DNA from: Adiantum capillus-veneris
Taxonomy: Eukaryota; Streptophyta; Polypodiopsida; Polypodiales; Pteridaceae
DNA: 64,000 bases
Direction of reading: 5' to 3'
NCBI GenBank assembly: GCA_014529385.2
Contig: CM043958.1
Coordinates: 85,107,525 to 85,171,524 of the forward strand
Part shown: piece by piece, positions 1-11,786 of the stretch
How positions within the stretch are numbered: position 1 is the first letter of the stretch
Layout: the number at the start of each line of letters is the position of its first letter
Position numbers and translations under genes: made by a program
Notes under the pieces: generated by a model
The model's database searches: none
The model's input: the letters and a program-made list of their open reading frames with translations, nothing else
What the model was told of the DNA's origin: nothing

Positions 1-1579
1 ATGATGAAAACACCTAGTCAGAGGTGACTCGAATTTTTGGGATGTCGAAGTGGTTGATGTACCTAGGTAGAGGAAATAGAATTTCAAGGTGCACTGCGCT
101 ATAGAGCTCTCTCATGTTTTTGTTACCCTTGTATGTCACAACGCTGGAGGCGATGCCTTAACAACACACATGTCGAGAACTGGAAGTACATCAGCATCGA
201 ACCATTGGATGGCAGTGATGGAGAAAGCGATCAATCAAGTGACGATGAAGGATCAGATTTGCCTATGTATGGTGGACATCACGATGCAATCAGTGATGCT
301 CTGCGTGTAGGTGACAACTTTGCCATGAATGCGAACTAAGATGGAGTAGACTTCTACCTCTTGAGGTGCTCAAAGGAGAAATACAAAACAGCACGAGCGC
401 TAGAGATTCTTGGGACAATTTCATTTTTCCAAATTCATATCTGGTTGAGGGATACTACTATGAGCTAGTTGATGGTACCGAGGATGTTTATTACATCCCT
501 CCTGAACAGCCAAAAGTGTTGTTGGCATCGCACTTGGTTCGATTCATCAAGATACCCTTGGAACCCTTACATGGTGAACCACATAAGTTCAGATTATCTG
601 CAGAAGTTTATGAAAATGTGTACAATAGCATGCCAATGGTCTTGTAGATCTTTCTATATTGGAGCCTAATAAACAGTTGTTTTGCTGCAATTATTGTTCG
701 TTGTATTTGAGTCCTCCAAAAACACATAATCACAAATGTAGCCTCCTGATTCTTACTTTTACCTTTTTGTAACATATCATTAAATTTGGTACTTTAAGTA
801 CTATAGTTCAGGTTTCAAGCACTTTACTGCTTGTTCAGGTACTTATAGGGGGTATCTAGGTAGTCTTAAAGTACCAATCACAGGTTCTAAGTGGATGTTC
901 TTCATTGTAGAAGTGTGCAGATTAGGTACTTTAAGTATCATGACTGCACCATATATGTAAATTTGGTACTCTAAGTACCATTGCTAGTAGTCTCCCAGCA
1001 TTGTCACATGTATTTGTATGAAGATAGTGTACCATTGTGGGTGGTTACACAGTCCCTTTTTAAAATACCTGTTTGCACATTGGGTACACCAAGTACCATG
1101 GTTGGTACTTGTAGTGCTACTTTCCAGTGGTAGAATGCTAAAACAACATGATTGTAATGACAAGAGGTTTCCAATATTGAAACATAGCATGGTAGTAGAA
1201 GCCTTCATTTGCCTGTCTCACACACCATCCACAGCCACAACCAAGCACACACTACCCACAAAATAAATTGAGTCCAAAACGAAAATGGTGACATAATGGA
1301 ATAATTATAAATTCAATTTTCGTGTTGCCGACTAGTTACATGTTAGGCAGTCAGTACAGAGGCATTCTGAATGTTGCCAGAAAAAACATCCCTCATGGGA
1401 AGTAGGCATATACATGGCTTTGTGGAGAGTGTTAGCTTACAAATAGGTAGCTGTAATGACAAGTCTGCTTATACAAGGGGTTGCTACAAAAGTTGGCTTC
1501 ACAAAATTACATAAGTTCTTTACAAATACACCACTACATGACAATGTAGAGACACTGGCGCTTAAAGAGCATTGGCATC
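1..1579. other. Non-coding flank with GGTACTT/AAGTACC palindromes
   Basis: No convincing gene. A 93-codon open stretch at 366-647 (+) starts with GTG and matches no family I recognise. From about 785 to 1110 the sequence repeats GGTACTT and AAGTACC, often as a near-perfect palindrome, for example GGTACTTTAAGTACT near 788 and GGTACTCTAAGTACC near 965. The same motifs fill the large intron of the neighbouring minus-strand gene at about 3990-5370. Confidence 0.5.
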
Positions 1580-2116
1580 AATTGTGGCCCTTTCAAGTAT
1601 TGTTCATAACTGGTCATCTTTCCACCACACCGAAGTGCAGCTTTAACATAGTCGTCCTCTTATGTATGCTTCACATTATTGAAGGTGGCAGCTTTGGCTG
1701 ACCGATCTGTAGCATCACACCATTTCACAAGAGCCTCCTTCATGTCCTTGGACAAGAAGTCACTACGCCGCTCCTCTAGGCTAGGTATAATGATGTAGGA
1801 ATCGGGAGGATTATAATGGCATTTATAGAAATTGTTGTCAATCAATAGCACATTGTTCGCATCGTATTGTTGAACCACCTTCAGAAAAATTTTCAAATTC
1901 TTGAAAAAAACTGGTTTTCCACATGTCATGGAGAATGTGGCTACATCACATAGCTGTTGTCCTGACCATCCGCTGAAGTAGTCACAAATCCCCTTAAAAC
2001 CTGTAGAGACTATTCTGTCCACTCTTTCTAGCATTGCTGAACTCCAGATGTAAATATTTGCCCAGCCCACAGCCCAAGCTAAGAACTATATTGCATCCTT
2101 GGGAACGAAGAGGTAC
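1580..2116 (-). pseudogene. FCP1-like domain, second half, with premature stops
   Basis: It continues the HAD fold: YLFVPKDAI, a TAG stop near 2087, then WANIYIWSSAML (the IWSSA motif of this family), a GKPVFFKNLK block, and LLIDNNFYKCHYNPP, which corresponds to the LLxDDSPYKxxxNPP motif with the second Asp changed to Asn. After NVKHT there is a TAA, but the reading continues meaningfully (DDYVKAALRCGGKM) to about 1580. Both stops argue for a pseudogene unless short introns remove them. Confidence 0.55.
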
Positions 2117-2193
2117 CTGAAAACTACAACAATTCCCGATCGATGGGCATGCATAAATCATACATATAGCAAAAATTCTGAAAAAGGATCAAC

Positions 2194-2421
2194 CTGTCCC
2201 TCGCCTCTTGGATGAGGTCGAATGCAGTAGTTTCCAGATCAGGAGGGTTAGATTTAAACCATGAAGCGCAGAGAACACCATTAAGATCAAACACTAATGC
2301 TGGTCGTGTAGGGTTATCGAATGGCAACAATGTGATTGTGCTTGGAACATAGGGTGGTGGATCTCTGTGATTATTATTTCCTCGATAGGCAGTTTGAGAG
2401 TCCCCTTTTCTTTTGGTATCT
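2194..2421 (-). CDS. FCP1-like domain, first half (DLNGV signature)
   Basis: This 228-nt exon reads into ALVFDLNGVLC, the first HAD motif of FCP1/NIF-family proteins. In active phosphatases both Asp residues of DxDxT/V are catalytic. Here the second is Asn, as in several plant relatives. The exon closes with EARDR and joins through donor GACAG|GTTGA to the acceptor at 2117-2119, preserving phase (AG|G TAC). The upstream acceptor TTTACAG is clean. Confidence 0.6.
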
Positions 2422-3050
2422 CTGTAAAAGACATGGTTGCAAATTGAAAAGGAATAGACTAAGCACCTTTCGAACACTGTACAAACGTGACCGTTGCAAT
2501 AAAGCAAAAAAGACAAATGGAGGCAAACATAAAATTCTCATTTGTATTCCAAAAGCAAGAATCAAAGATTCTTGACATTACAAGAGAGTGAAGACACTAA
2601 GTGACAAATGTCACAGTTTCTTGCAAACACTAGGCTTTGGGGGGTGGGAAATATTACTGGGATGTCGGAGGGGAGTACTTTTCATGGGGGACTTCTTCGG
2701 GGGAGGCAGTGACTCCGGAACTTCCTTGCTCGTCGCTTTTCCATCTCCACCTGAAACCAAGACCCACTCGACTTACACGCAGTTGAGCATGAACATAAGT
2801 TACAGAAATGACACTATCAATGAGCTTGACCTACAAACTTCCTCTATGTGCTAAGATGCTTTTCTGAACAATTCATGCGTAAAGGAGTCTCACCATCACT
2901 CTCATCCTCTGCTTTGTTAGATTCCTACTGTGAACGGGTGATACCTGTTGCTCGCGCCTTTTTGGACTATCCAGCTGCACCATAAAGGGGGGACAATAAA
3001 AATCATTCAATGCCTATAGGGATCCAAGTCCTGTGGCCAAAACAACTTAC

Positions 3051-3479
3051 CATCATCGTGTTTCTTTTGCTTCTTTGAGATCTTCACCATATCACTAAGG
3101 AAGACTGGGGAATCTGGATTTGCGTCACCGTGAACCATTTTTTGCACGGCTTCCACTCCCTCTTGCGCTACAGCATACGTCAAAGTAGCATCAGCATTTT
3201 CCATTGGTTCAGTTACCTTTTGTTTTGGTTCACCTTCTGTCTGTTCAGAGGGCTCCACCTTAACAGCTGGGGTCTTGTCACCTGCCACATGAGAGCCTTC
3301 CTCGCCAGCCAGAGTTTTGTCACCTGCCAAGGATGAGCCTTCCCTACCAGCTGGAATTGACTGATCAACAGACTGCATGTCTGTGTCCACAGTGGGTGCG
3401 TCGAGAGTTGCATCAACATTTCGTATTGGCACCTCAGCTGGTAATGTTGTTGCATAAGGCATATGACTGGAACCTACCA
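3051..3479 (-). CDS. Acidic low-complexity linker exon
   Basis: The acceptor GTGCAG|TGG (3480-3482) and the strong donor GATG|GTAAGT (3041-3050) bound a disordered, Glu/Asp/Thr/Pro-rich block. It contains a repeated GDKT motif (about three copies of AGDKT with gain/loss of neighbours) and a SUMO-consensus-like VKVEP. It sits between the zinc finger and the FCP1-like domain. Confidence 0.5.
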
Positions 3480-3566
3480 CTGCACAACAAAAGTGTGCAA
3501 AATAAGTTAAAAGCATTCTTAACAAACTCTAGTAATCAAGGCAAACATGGAGAATAAAAAACCAAC

Positions 3567-3916
3567 CATTATGCACAAGCATTGACTTTGCTGATTTCGG
3601 AACACTCTGCTTACAGGAGGGGTTGGCACATACTTTCTCTGACGCAGCCCATCCAGCAAAACACAAAGCATGGTATGTATCACCACATGCTAGTGTATAC
3701 ACACACACGACGTCGTAACCCACAAAACCTAAACCACATGCAGCACAAGCTCCTAGAACACTCACTTTGGCCTGCAATTGACTCCCATGCTCGCCAGCTG
3801 TGGGACATAGCAACATTGAATCACCTCTCTTCACTTTCACCAGCAAGCTCTCACAAAATTTGACTTGAGCAGCACATGTAGCTTCTGATGCTACCAGGTC
3901 AAGAAGTTCTTTTTGC
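3567..3916 (-). CDS. Zinc-finger exon (C4HC-type, RING/PHD-like)
   Basis: The minus-strand exon encodes a Leu-rich helix followed by a compact Cys/His module: CAAC, then a spaced C-x5-C-GDTYH-x2-C, a conserved Trp, and C-x4-C (CANPSC). The spacing resembles RING/PHD-like zinc-binding folds but fits none exactly, so a ubiquitin-ligase role is not claimed. The donor AATG|GTTGG at 3566/3567 joins in frame to the next exon at 3479. All Cys/His positions are present, so this exon could still encode a folded module. Confidence 0.55.
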
Positions 3917-4119
3917 ACCACAAAGGGGAAGTAAATATTAGTCCATCTATCCAAGATTAAATGAACTATCATGATTACTTATACATATAGTACCAAGGGA
4001 TAGCAAGGGTATGTTGAAACCACCAATTGCAATGTATTGTCAAAAAAGTAGCAAGGATACACTGTAGGGACTTATGACAGTACCAAGGATAGGTTCAGAG
4101 TACCAATCAAAAGAACTTA

Positions 4120-4690
4120 CAATTGAAGGTACTTTGCAAAAAAGTAATAGGTACTTTCACAATGTACAAACACGTGCATGGTGCTTTGCAAAAAAGGCAA
4201 ATATGTACTTTTACAATGTACAAACACATGCATGGTACTTTGGAAAAAAGGCATATGTACTTTCACAATATACAAAAACATGCATGGTACTTTGGAAAAA
4301 GGCATATATACTTTCACAATGTACAACCACATGCATGGTACTTTGGAAACAAGAAATATGTACTTTGAAAGATAAATGCATATGATTTATCAATAAAACT
4401 ATGACAAGTACTTTAAAATCTACCAAGTAATACAACAATATGTACAAAGAACCTATGTGAAACTCATGGAACTTGCAAAAAAGGAATAGGTACTTTGACA
4501 GTGTACAAACACATGCATGGTGCTTTGCAAAAAGGCATATATGTACTTTCACAATGTACAGACACATGGATGGTACTTTGAAAAAAGACATATGTAATTT
4601 CACAATGTACAAACACATGCATGGTACTTTGAAAAAGAGGCATATGTACTTTGGGCCCAAGAAATATGTACTTTGAAAGATAAATGCATA
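4120..4690. repeat. Minisatellite, 50-54 bp units, in an intron
   Basis: Two clusters of a 50-54 bp unit built on CATGCATGGTACTTTG...ATGTACTTTCACAATGTACAAACA: four copies at about 4130-4370 and three at about 4470-4680, separated by unrelated AT-rich sequence. The units carry the GGTACTT word found in the surrounding palindromes. Open frames through it are a by-product of the repeat. Confidence 0.8.
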
Positions 4691-5386
4691 TGATTTCTTA
4701 AATAAACTTATGAAAGGTACTGTAAATTCTACCAAGTAATACAACAATATGTACAAGTGCCTATGTGGTACTCATGGTTGCACCTTCAATTTGAACTACC
4801 ATACAAAAAGCTTCCGTATTAATTAGCTCCAAAAAGTACCTTAAATCATAGACACATACATGGACTTTGTGATTTCCACCAGTATCCCTCAGCTTTGTGA
4901 AGCAGTGGACAGTAAACTTCCATTGGTGCATACAAAACGTACCATGATCTATTAAATCATTGTCAAATGGTAAATTTTCAAAGCATGACCTATTTGCTAC
5001 CGCACCTAGCTCTACAAAGCACCAATAATGTCTCATTGGGTACTACAAAAAGTACCATGGTGTATATTATTGCATTCATGCGGTGAAATTTGACAGTTCT
5101 ACCTCATTTCTACCATCCCTAAGATTGAGTGAAACATCTATAAGGATCCATTGGTACTTATATAAAGTACCATGTCATATTTAACCCTTGTGAAATGGTG
5201 GAGTTTAAGTAGTTCTATCTACTTACAGTGCCTTGTTAAGTACCAATAAGACTCCATTGGCACTTGTAGAAAGTATCATGTGAAACACAATCCCAGTCAA
5301 GTGGTGAATATTGAGAGTTGATCTTGTCAACATGGTACTTACACTATCCTTTAAAATACCTATGGTGCTTAGACATAATGTAAAAC

Positions 5387-5795
5387 CTAAATACAAGGTT
5401 TACTTTTAATACACAATGTATCAGTCTTGACGCGTACCTCTATACGATCAACATCGGCTCCAATCTGGGAGTGGCTTACATCAGCCCCAAGGGCGGTCAA
5501 CGCACTTATGAGAGCAACGATCTTTGCATCAATCACCAAAACTTCATAATCAAAGTTACCACTTGCTCCCTTCATGCTGGCCTATAGTGTTTGCAGCTCA
5601 CTCAATTGCCCTTGAAGCACGGCTACAACTGATGATGTTCCCTCTATCTTCCACATGCTTTGGCTTTTCTCTTGTAGTTGGACTCGGGCTGCCACCTATT
5701 GTGCTTTTCACACAGTCTAGTTCTGTCTTTCTTGCAGCCAACATCTGCTCCACTTCTGCCAAAATCTGGAGGTTAACAAAGCTGCAATTCAAATT
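5387..5795 (-). CDS. Third block: coiled-coil segment
   Basis: Minus-strand stretch with heptad-like spacing in two frames: LQILAEVEQMLAARKTELD in 5598-5792, and further down VVAVLQGQLSELQTL and the Ala/Leu-rich ALISALTALGADVSHSQIGA. The frame change near 5640 suggests an indel or an unrecognised splice. A coiled coil would suit self-association. No enzymatic motif is visible. Confidence 0.35.
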
Positions 5796-5798
5796 AGA

Positions 5799-6350
5799 TT
5801 AAGGGCCCAAACTGCAAGAAATAAAGCCTTTCCCTATCATCCTCCCATGGTCAATGCAAGACTTCGGAGTGAACTGTGTGGTCTGAGTCACTTGTTCACT
5901 GCCCTCACTGCAATCAGCCCAATTCTTGAGCTTTTTTTCCATCCCACCGAGGAGCTTCTTGCAATGGTCTAGGACCTGCTCACCAAAAATAGCCCATGCA
6001 ACCTTCCGCTGACCCTTTGGACTCTGCATGGCAGTTGGACATCTCTCATATACAAAAAGGGTTGAAAACTTGTGCGTGATTTCTTTGTTGGTTGGCATGG
6101 CTTGATACACTTTGTGAAACAATAACCTGCATTCTTCTGCATATTCTGGCCGCACTTGATGCAAGAAGAGCCTGCCACCTTTCTCCCTTCTTTTGTGAAA
6201 ACTGACAGCCAATCCTCATATGTCACATCCTCATCAGACAAATGCTGGTATAGCATGCCTTCCAAGCTCAAACCGTACTCCTCATGTAGGTCATGTCGTG
6301 TAAAGCAGAATCTGGTCTGCTTGGGATATTGCGCCTTCGGAGATGCTACC
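5799..6350 (-). CDS. Second block: conserved N-terminal region, frame-shifted
   Basis: Two overlapping minus-strand frames together give one protein-like block. The first reads to about 6180 (includes TRHDLHEEYGLSLEGMLYQH and an acidic DEDVTYEDW). The second continues from there (EYAEECRLLFHKVYQAMP, later KVAWAIFGEQVLDHCKKLL). The switch has no obvious intron, so a one-base indel is the simplest reading. No domain name can be given. The content is amphipathic and unlike random translation, and it precedes the coiled-coil block. Confidence 0.4.
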
Positions 6351-6417
6351 ATTGGATTATAAAAACAGCAAATGTGCATGTAAAACAACCAGGCACAACT
6401 TTTACCACAAAGTACTA

Positions 6418-6624
6418 TCATGACAGGGTGAGCCATTTATGAGAAGGAAACGGGTGATTATCATTGCTCTTATCAGAGACAGGAAAGGTGTCCTTTGACG
6501 ACATACTTGCCCCACTCTTTGGCTTGCTGCTGCTAGAATGCAAGCTGGCGGATGACACCATAGCGGGCGATTTGTTTGGTAAGGTGCACTTTCGTGGGGG
6601 CATCTTCATTTCTGGTGTACCCAT
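6418..6624 (-). CDS. First coding block of the zinc-finger/FCP1-like gene
   Basis: Open block starting MGTPEMKMPPRK and rich in Ser, Lys and Pro, ending in a Ser/Asp-rich stretch. No domain recognised. It is placed as exon 1 because it is the first ATG-led block upstream of the conserved exon and lies just downstream of the CT/CA microsatellite block. Either Met at 6624 or Met at 6603 could start it. Confidence is modest because the donor site was not fixed. Confidence 0.35.
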   Translation of the reverse strand: MGTPEMKMPPRKCTLPNKSPAMVSSASLHSSSSKPKSGASMSSKDTFPVSDKSNDNHPFPSHKWLTLS

Positions 6625-6641
6625 TAAAAAACATCAAATCT

Positions 6642-7480
<839 letters not shown>

Positions 7481-7499
7481 CCAACGTGAAAGTACCAAA

Positions 7500-8187
7500 G
7501 TGATCCACCATTTTTTCCTCAAAAACTGACCACCTTTTTATGCTATCACCCAAGTACGTAAATCAAAAAGATGAAGCATGACTCGCACTTAGCAATTTGA
7601 AGTTCATTGGCCTAATCTCCTCAATTTAAAGTGGGACTCGGCACTAAGAAATATTTTTTTATGAGGATACCAAAAGAATTTGAGAAAAATATTAACTAGG
7701 TTTATTTCTTTTAAGCCATTAGTATATTTATTTATTGGAAAAAACAAATAGGAGAAATTGCCAAGCAAATGACCATTCAAGGACATCAAGGTGCAAGCAA
7801 AAGTGAGGCCTCCAAAGACAAAGGTGGACCACCCATTCACTTTTTAATGCACGGAACCATATGGAACCTATTCATAGCCCTAAGTTAGAAGCAATCATAT
7901 ATCTCAAGTGAGAAGCATTGAGAAAGCAATACTCGCTACCTAGTCCAATGTCGCTACTTAGAGAGGTCCAATGAGGATTTAGCTAATTAAGTTAATTGAT
8001 TAGACATTTATCAATCCCTCTCTCTCAAAGGGGAAAGGAGGTCACTTGTCCACAGACTACCTCTACTGCTTGACTTGACACAGGATTGTGATTGGCTAGG
8101 CTTGATATAGCCAATGAGCTTCACGCATGAGCTAGAAGCGGGGGTCAACCCAAGCAAGGAGGGGGCTAGCTTAGGGGTATTCTCTCC

Positions 8188-8253
<66 letters not shown>

Positions 8254-8933
8254 GTGTGAAGTGCAAAGTACAAGAGCTCCATCTCCTTCTCTAAGCTTGT
8301 AGAGAAGTTGATAGCCTACACCAACACTCTTGGCTATGGAATAAAAATTCAACCAAGAGAATGGAGCCATGCTTCAATGCTTAAGCTTTCCATCTTCTCC
8401 ATCTTTATTACTATGCTATTATGCTATGCTAAGCAAGAAGAGTGATGATAAGTGAGGAACTATTTCTTTCTCCTATGAATGTTTCTTCTTCCTCTTTCCT
8501 ACCCTCATTCCCCGCTAGCTCTCTCCACCTTTGAAGGTGTTTGAGGCCTTGGACTGAGGCCGGGGATGGTTAATGCTTTTACAAGATTATGTTATGCTCG
8601 TGATACATGAAGCTTTCCATCTTCATTGTATCACCTAGGTCACAAGGAACACAAAGGTTGTATTGTACCAAGTCTCTCTTGATGGGAGAATCTAGAATAC
8701 AAAAGCCTATTGGAGGGGGATTGTGTCCACATAAATCCGGTCCTCGATTGTTATGTTCTCTAATTCTCTCTCTTGCAAAAGTATTGTTCATGCCAAGTTA
8801 ATTAAGTCTAATGATTATGTTGCTACCACTAATTAAGATCTCCCTCTATGTTCTCAAAATAGTCTCACGAAAATGCTCACTCTAATTCTCTTAATTCTGT
8901 TATTCGCTCAATTCATAGGCCTTTTCCATTACA
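7500..8933 (+). repeat. Element A: 5' LTR region of a Ty3-type retrotransposon (start approximate)
   Basis: The 3' boundary is set by the terminal CA at 8932-8933 followed by a primer-binding site. The LTR contains a (CT)n tract at about 8190-8250. The 5' boundary was not found, and no second copy of this LTR is evident downstream. Confidence 0.5.
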
Positions 8934-8934
8934 T

Positions 8935-8946
8935 TGGTATCAGAGC
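8935..8946 (+). other. Primer-binding site, initiator tRNA-Met type (element A)
   Basis: TGGTATCAGAGC, complementary to the 3' end of plant initiator tRNA-Met. It sits two bases after the LTR terminal CA, as expected for minus-strand cDNA priming. Confidence 0.85.
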
Positions 8947-9477
8947 TACTAGTTTCTCTTTTCTTGCTTAAGAAGAAAGGTCCTTAAGTTTTGTATGAAA
9001 GGTTGGACTTGTTCATTGCAATAGGGTAAGTGGGACAAGGATCTATTATCTTGGTTGAGAAGGACTTAGTTTGAGGTACACTATTGGGAACCATAGTCTT
9101 AATAATGGAGTCTCTCGGGGCTTTCCTTTGGCTTAACCATTATTGAGCTATGATCAAGCTCAACAAGAACCATAATCAACCGAACAATGTTATACCCTCT
9201 CGACTAGTCTTTGCAATCTACAATGTCTAAACCACGGGTATGGCTGCTTGAGAACTTATTTTCAAAGGTAAAGAAGAGTAGCAACTAAGGAATTTGAGGG
9301 TACCAAAGCACAAAGTAATCTATACATAAGTTTAATTAGCATGGCTGACAATAACTAAGAGAGTAGAATGAATATTGACGACTTTGATTTTGCACATGGA
9401 GGTGTTAATGATGATGCCCCCATGTTTGTTAATTATCTTGTTACTAGGTTGCAAAACAAGCTATAGGCAACCCTGCT

Positions 9478-10640
9478 TTGCAAGCCAAAGTTACTCAACA
9501 AATTTGTGCTTATGGGATTTCCCTTCTTCTCCAAGAGGAGAGAGAGCTTAGGAGGCCTCTTGATGAGACTCCCAAAAGAAGACTCTCTCTCACAAGAGGG
9601 GAGGAATCCAAAGAACGAGAAAGAAACGAATCCCTAAGTTCCTCTGAAGATGTGGCTCCACGAAGACGGCGGTCTAGACGGTCGCTGATTCCTCCCAAGA
9701 GGAAACGGTCAACCCATAGTCCTCCTTGTCACTCCGAAAGGGAAGAGCCGAAACAAAGGAAGAAAAAGGCAAGAAAGAGGTCACCCTCTTCTCCTTCTTC
9801 TTCACCTTCCTCCTCTTCCGATGAAAGCAATAGCTATTCTCCTAGAGAATACAAGAGGAGAGGACATTGCAAATATTACCTTGCATGGTGAAGGTCCCAA
9901 AAGCTCAAGAAATTCAAAGAGGGAGGAAATAGTATCTCTTTTCTTACCTATGATGGCACCTTTGGTGCCACCGACAAAGTATTTGCCTTCATCCAGCAAT
10001 TTGATGTGGCCTTTGGAGACGAGGGCTTCACGGAGTCCTCCAAGCTACACCATATAGCTATGCACTTCCAAAAATCTCCTCGTCAATGGTGGGCTAGCCT
10101 TCGTGGAAATGGCAAAGCCCCAAAGACATGGAAAACTCTATGAGTTTCTATCATGAAGCAATTCCTTGCAAGCGATGCAAAGAACAAAGTGCTTACCAAA
10201 TGGCGAATTTTGAAGCTGCTCTCCAACAAGACTATCCACAAATATGTGGACAAGTTTTGGGATTTACATCTCAAGGCTACTGTCTTTCAAAAGATAGAAT
10301 TCACCGAGCAAAAGCAACAATTTGTGCAAGATTACCTGAAGATATGGCCGAGTACATCAACTCCCAATGGCTTGGTTCTATCACCGAAGTAATCCACCAC
10401 ACTATGGTTGCTTTGTGCATCAATTTCCAACAAGGGTCTAGAAGGAATGCCACGCCCATGGAAAGCAAAGACAAAAGTGATACAAAGGGGAAAAACAATG
10501 TCTAAAAATATTCCCAAGGCAACTACTACTACAACAACAACAACAATCGGTCCAAGGAGAAGGGAGCTTACAAAGGTAAAAATAAACTCTATTTTGAAGA
10601 GATAGAAGCTTTTTGTAAGGATCACAAATGATTCAAGTGT
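9478..10640 (+). pseudogene. Element A gag, degenerate
   Basis: An Arg/Ser-rich, highly basic segment (9478-9891, many SR/RR pairs, SPSSPSSS tracts) is followed after a frame change by a retrotransposon gag core: VFAFIQQFDVAFGDEGF, then SPRQWWASLRGNGKAPKTW, then a TGA. The frame continues as IMKQFLASDAKNK to about 10390. The zinc knuckle near 10629-10665 reads stop-FKCGEQGHGYRSC: the first Cys of CX2CX4HX4C has become TGA (10629-10631). Gag packages the RNA into particles. This copy cannot make one. Confidence 0.7.
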
Positions 10641-10710
10641 GGGGAGCAAGGACATGGCTACCGTTCTTGCCCCAAAAGAAATGCCCGCAATGAGACTCCT
10701 AGAGCTTCCA

Positions 10711-11500
10711 CCACGATCGAAGCTCCAAAAGAGGATGCTCATTGCAAAGGATCACCTCTCTCCTATGCTTGGGGAAAGGTAAGGGAGCATGATGATTTCA
10801 TCTTGTTTGACCCTGGCTCTACTCACAACTACATATCAACGGAATTGGCCACTGAGTTGGGCATTCAAGCTTTTTAGATGAGAGATATTGTAACTGCCAC
10901 CACGATCGAACCTCCAAAAGAGGATGCTCATTGCAAAGGATCACCTCTCTCCTATACTTGGGGAAAGGTAAGGGAGCATGATGATTTCATCGTGTTTGAC
11001 CCTGGCTCTACTCACAACTGCATATCAACGGAATTGGCCACTAAGTTGGGCATTCAAGCTTTTGAGATGGGAGATACTGTAACTGCCGATGGAGCTTTCA
11101 AGGGACAGCACGCCTCCGTTACTCCCTTGATTGGGAAGTTGACACTTCATGTCCAAAGCTACGTCGACAAAGAAGACTTTTTCATCTCTCCTCTCCAACA
11201 TGAGGATGTTATCATAGCGGCACCATGATTCAACTGCATGGCTTCCAACATGAAGTTCCCTGAAAGGAGAATCTACTTCACCTACATGGAAAAGAGCATG
11301 TATATAGATGCTTGTGAGTCCAATCGTAATATACCACTTGTAGATTCACTTGCTTTTGATAAGTCAATGAAAAGCTCAGTTTTTGCATACATGATTTTTG
11401 TCAAAGAATCCTTAAAAAGTCCTAATGTTTATGGGTCTATCTCAACATGGGGCCAGATTCAAAAGGGTCCAAATGAGAGATGGTCTATCAAAGATAAATG
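10711..11500 (+). pseudogene. Element A protease with a 189-bp tandem duplication
   Basis: Aspartic-protease region with the motif FDPGSTHN, a plant Ty3 variant of the D-T/S-G active site, followed by LGIQAF, the flap-like LIGKLTLHV and HEDVIIAAP. A 189-bp segment beginning CCACGATCGA is repeated head to tail (10711-10899 and 10900-11088), so the active-site motif occurs twice. 189 is divisible by three, so the frame is kept, but copy 1 has a TAG near 10876. A further TGA follows at 11226. Coding similarity stops near 11500, before any reverse transcriptase. Confidence 0.7.
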
Positions 11501-11724
11501 TTAGAATGGAGCTTAAAGACCTTAGGGTTAGCTTCATTAAAGACCTCCAATGGTTAGTGTAAAAGTCCTTAGACCTTAGGTTAAAGCTAGGCCTTTGCTT
11601 GAGGTCCTTGATGGTTAAAATGCATGAGATGCTTGATAACTAAGGTGCATGCTTGAACCGATGCATGTGCTTGAATTCAAATCTAATCCCTAGAAGGAGG
11701 GGGCGAGCCCTCGAAGCTAGGGGC

Positions 11725-11786
<62 letters not shown>

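Larger units (their letters stand above)
1580..6624 (-). pseudogene. Multi-exon gene: zinc finger plus FCP1/NIF-like HAD domain, probably degenerate
   Basis: Reading the minus strand from 6624 downwards, at least seven coding blocks can be chained. They are a Ser-rich N-terminus, a block ending in a coiled coil, a Cys/His zinc finger (3567-3916), an acidic low-complexity linker (3051-3479), and an FCP1-homology (NIF, HAD-type phosphatase) domain split over 2194-2421 and 2116-1580. Three junctions keep frame and have good splice sites: AATG|GTTGG to GTGCAG|TGG, GATG|GTAAGT, and GACAG|GTTGA to TTTCAG|GTACC. FCP1-like enzymes dephosphorylate Ser/Thr, for example in the RNA polymerase II tail. 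Here the signature reads DLNGV (normally DxDGT/V) and the later DD is DN, so catalysis is unlikely. An in-frame TAG sits near 2087 and a TAA near 1660, and the frame changes near 6180. I read it as a decayed copy of a repeated gene family, perhaps transposon-borne. The full gene model is inferred. Confidence 0.6.

Noticed and set aside
4000-4700. CRISPR-like array
   Set aside because: Repeats are contiguous imperfect minisatellite units without uniform spacers, in a eukaryotic intron.
4117-4756. Overlapping repeat ORFs on both strands
   Set aside because: They follow the 50-54 bp minisatellite unit in every frame. No independent coding signal.
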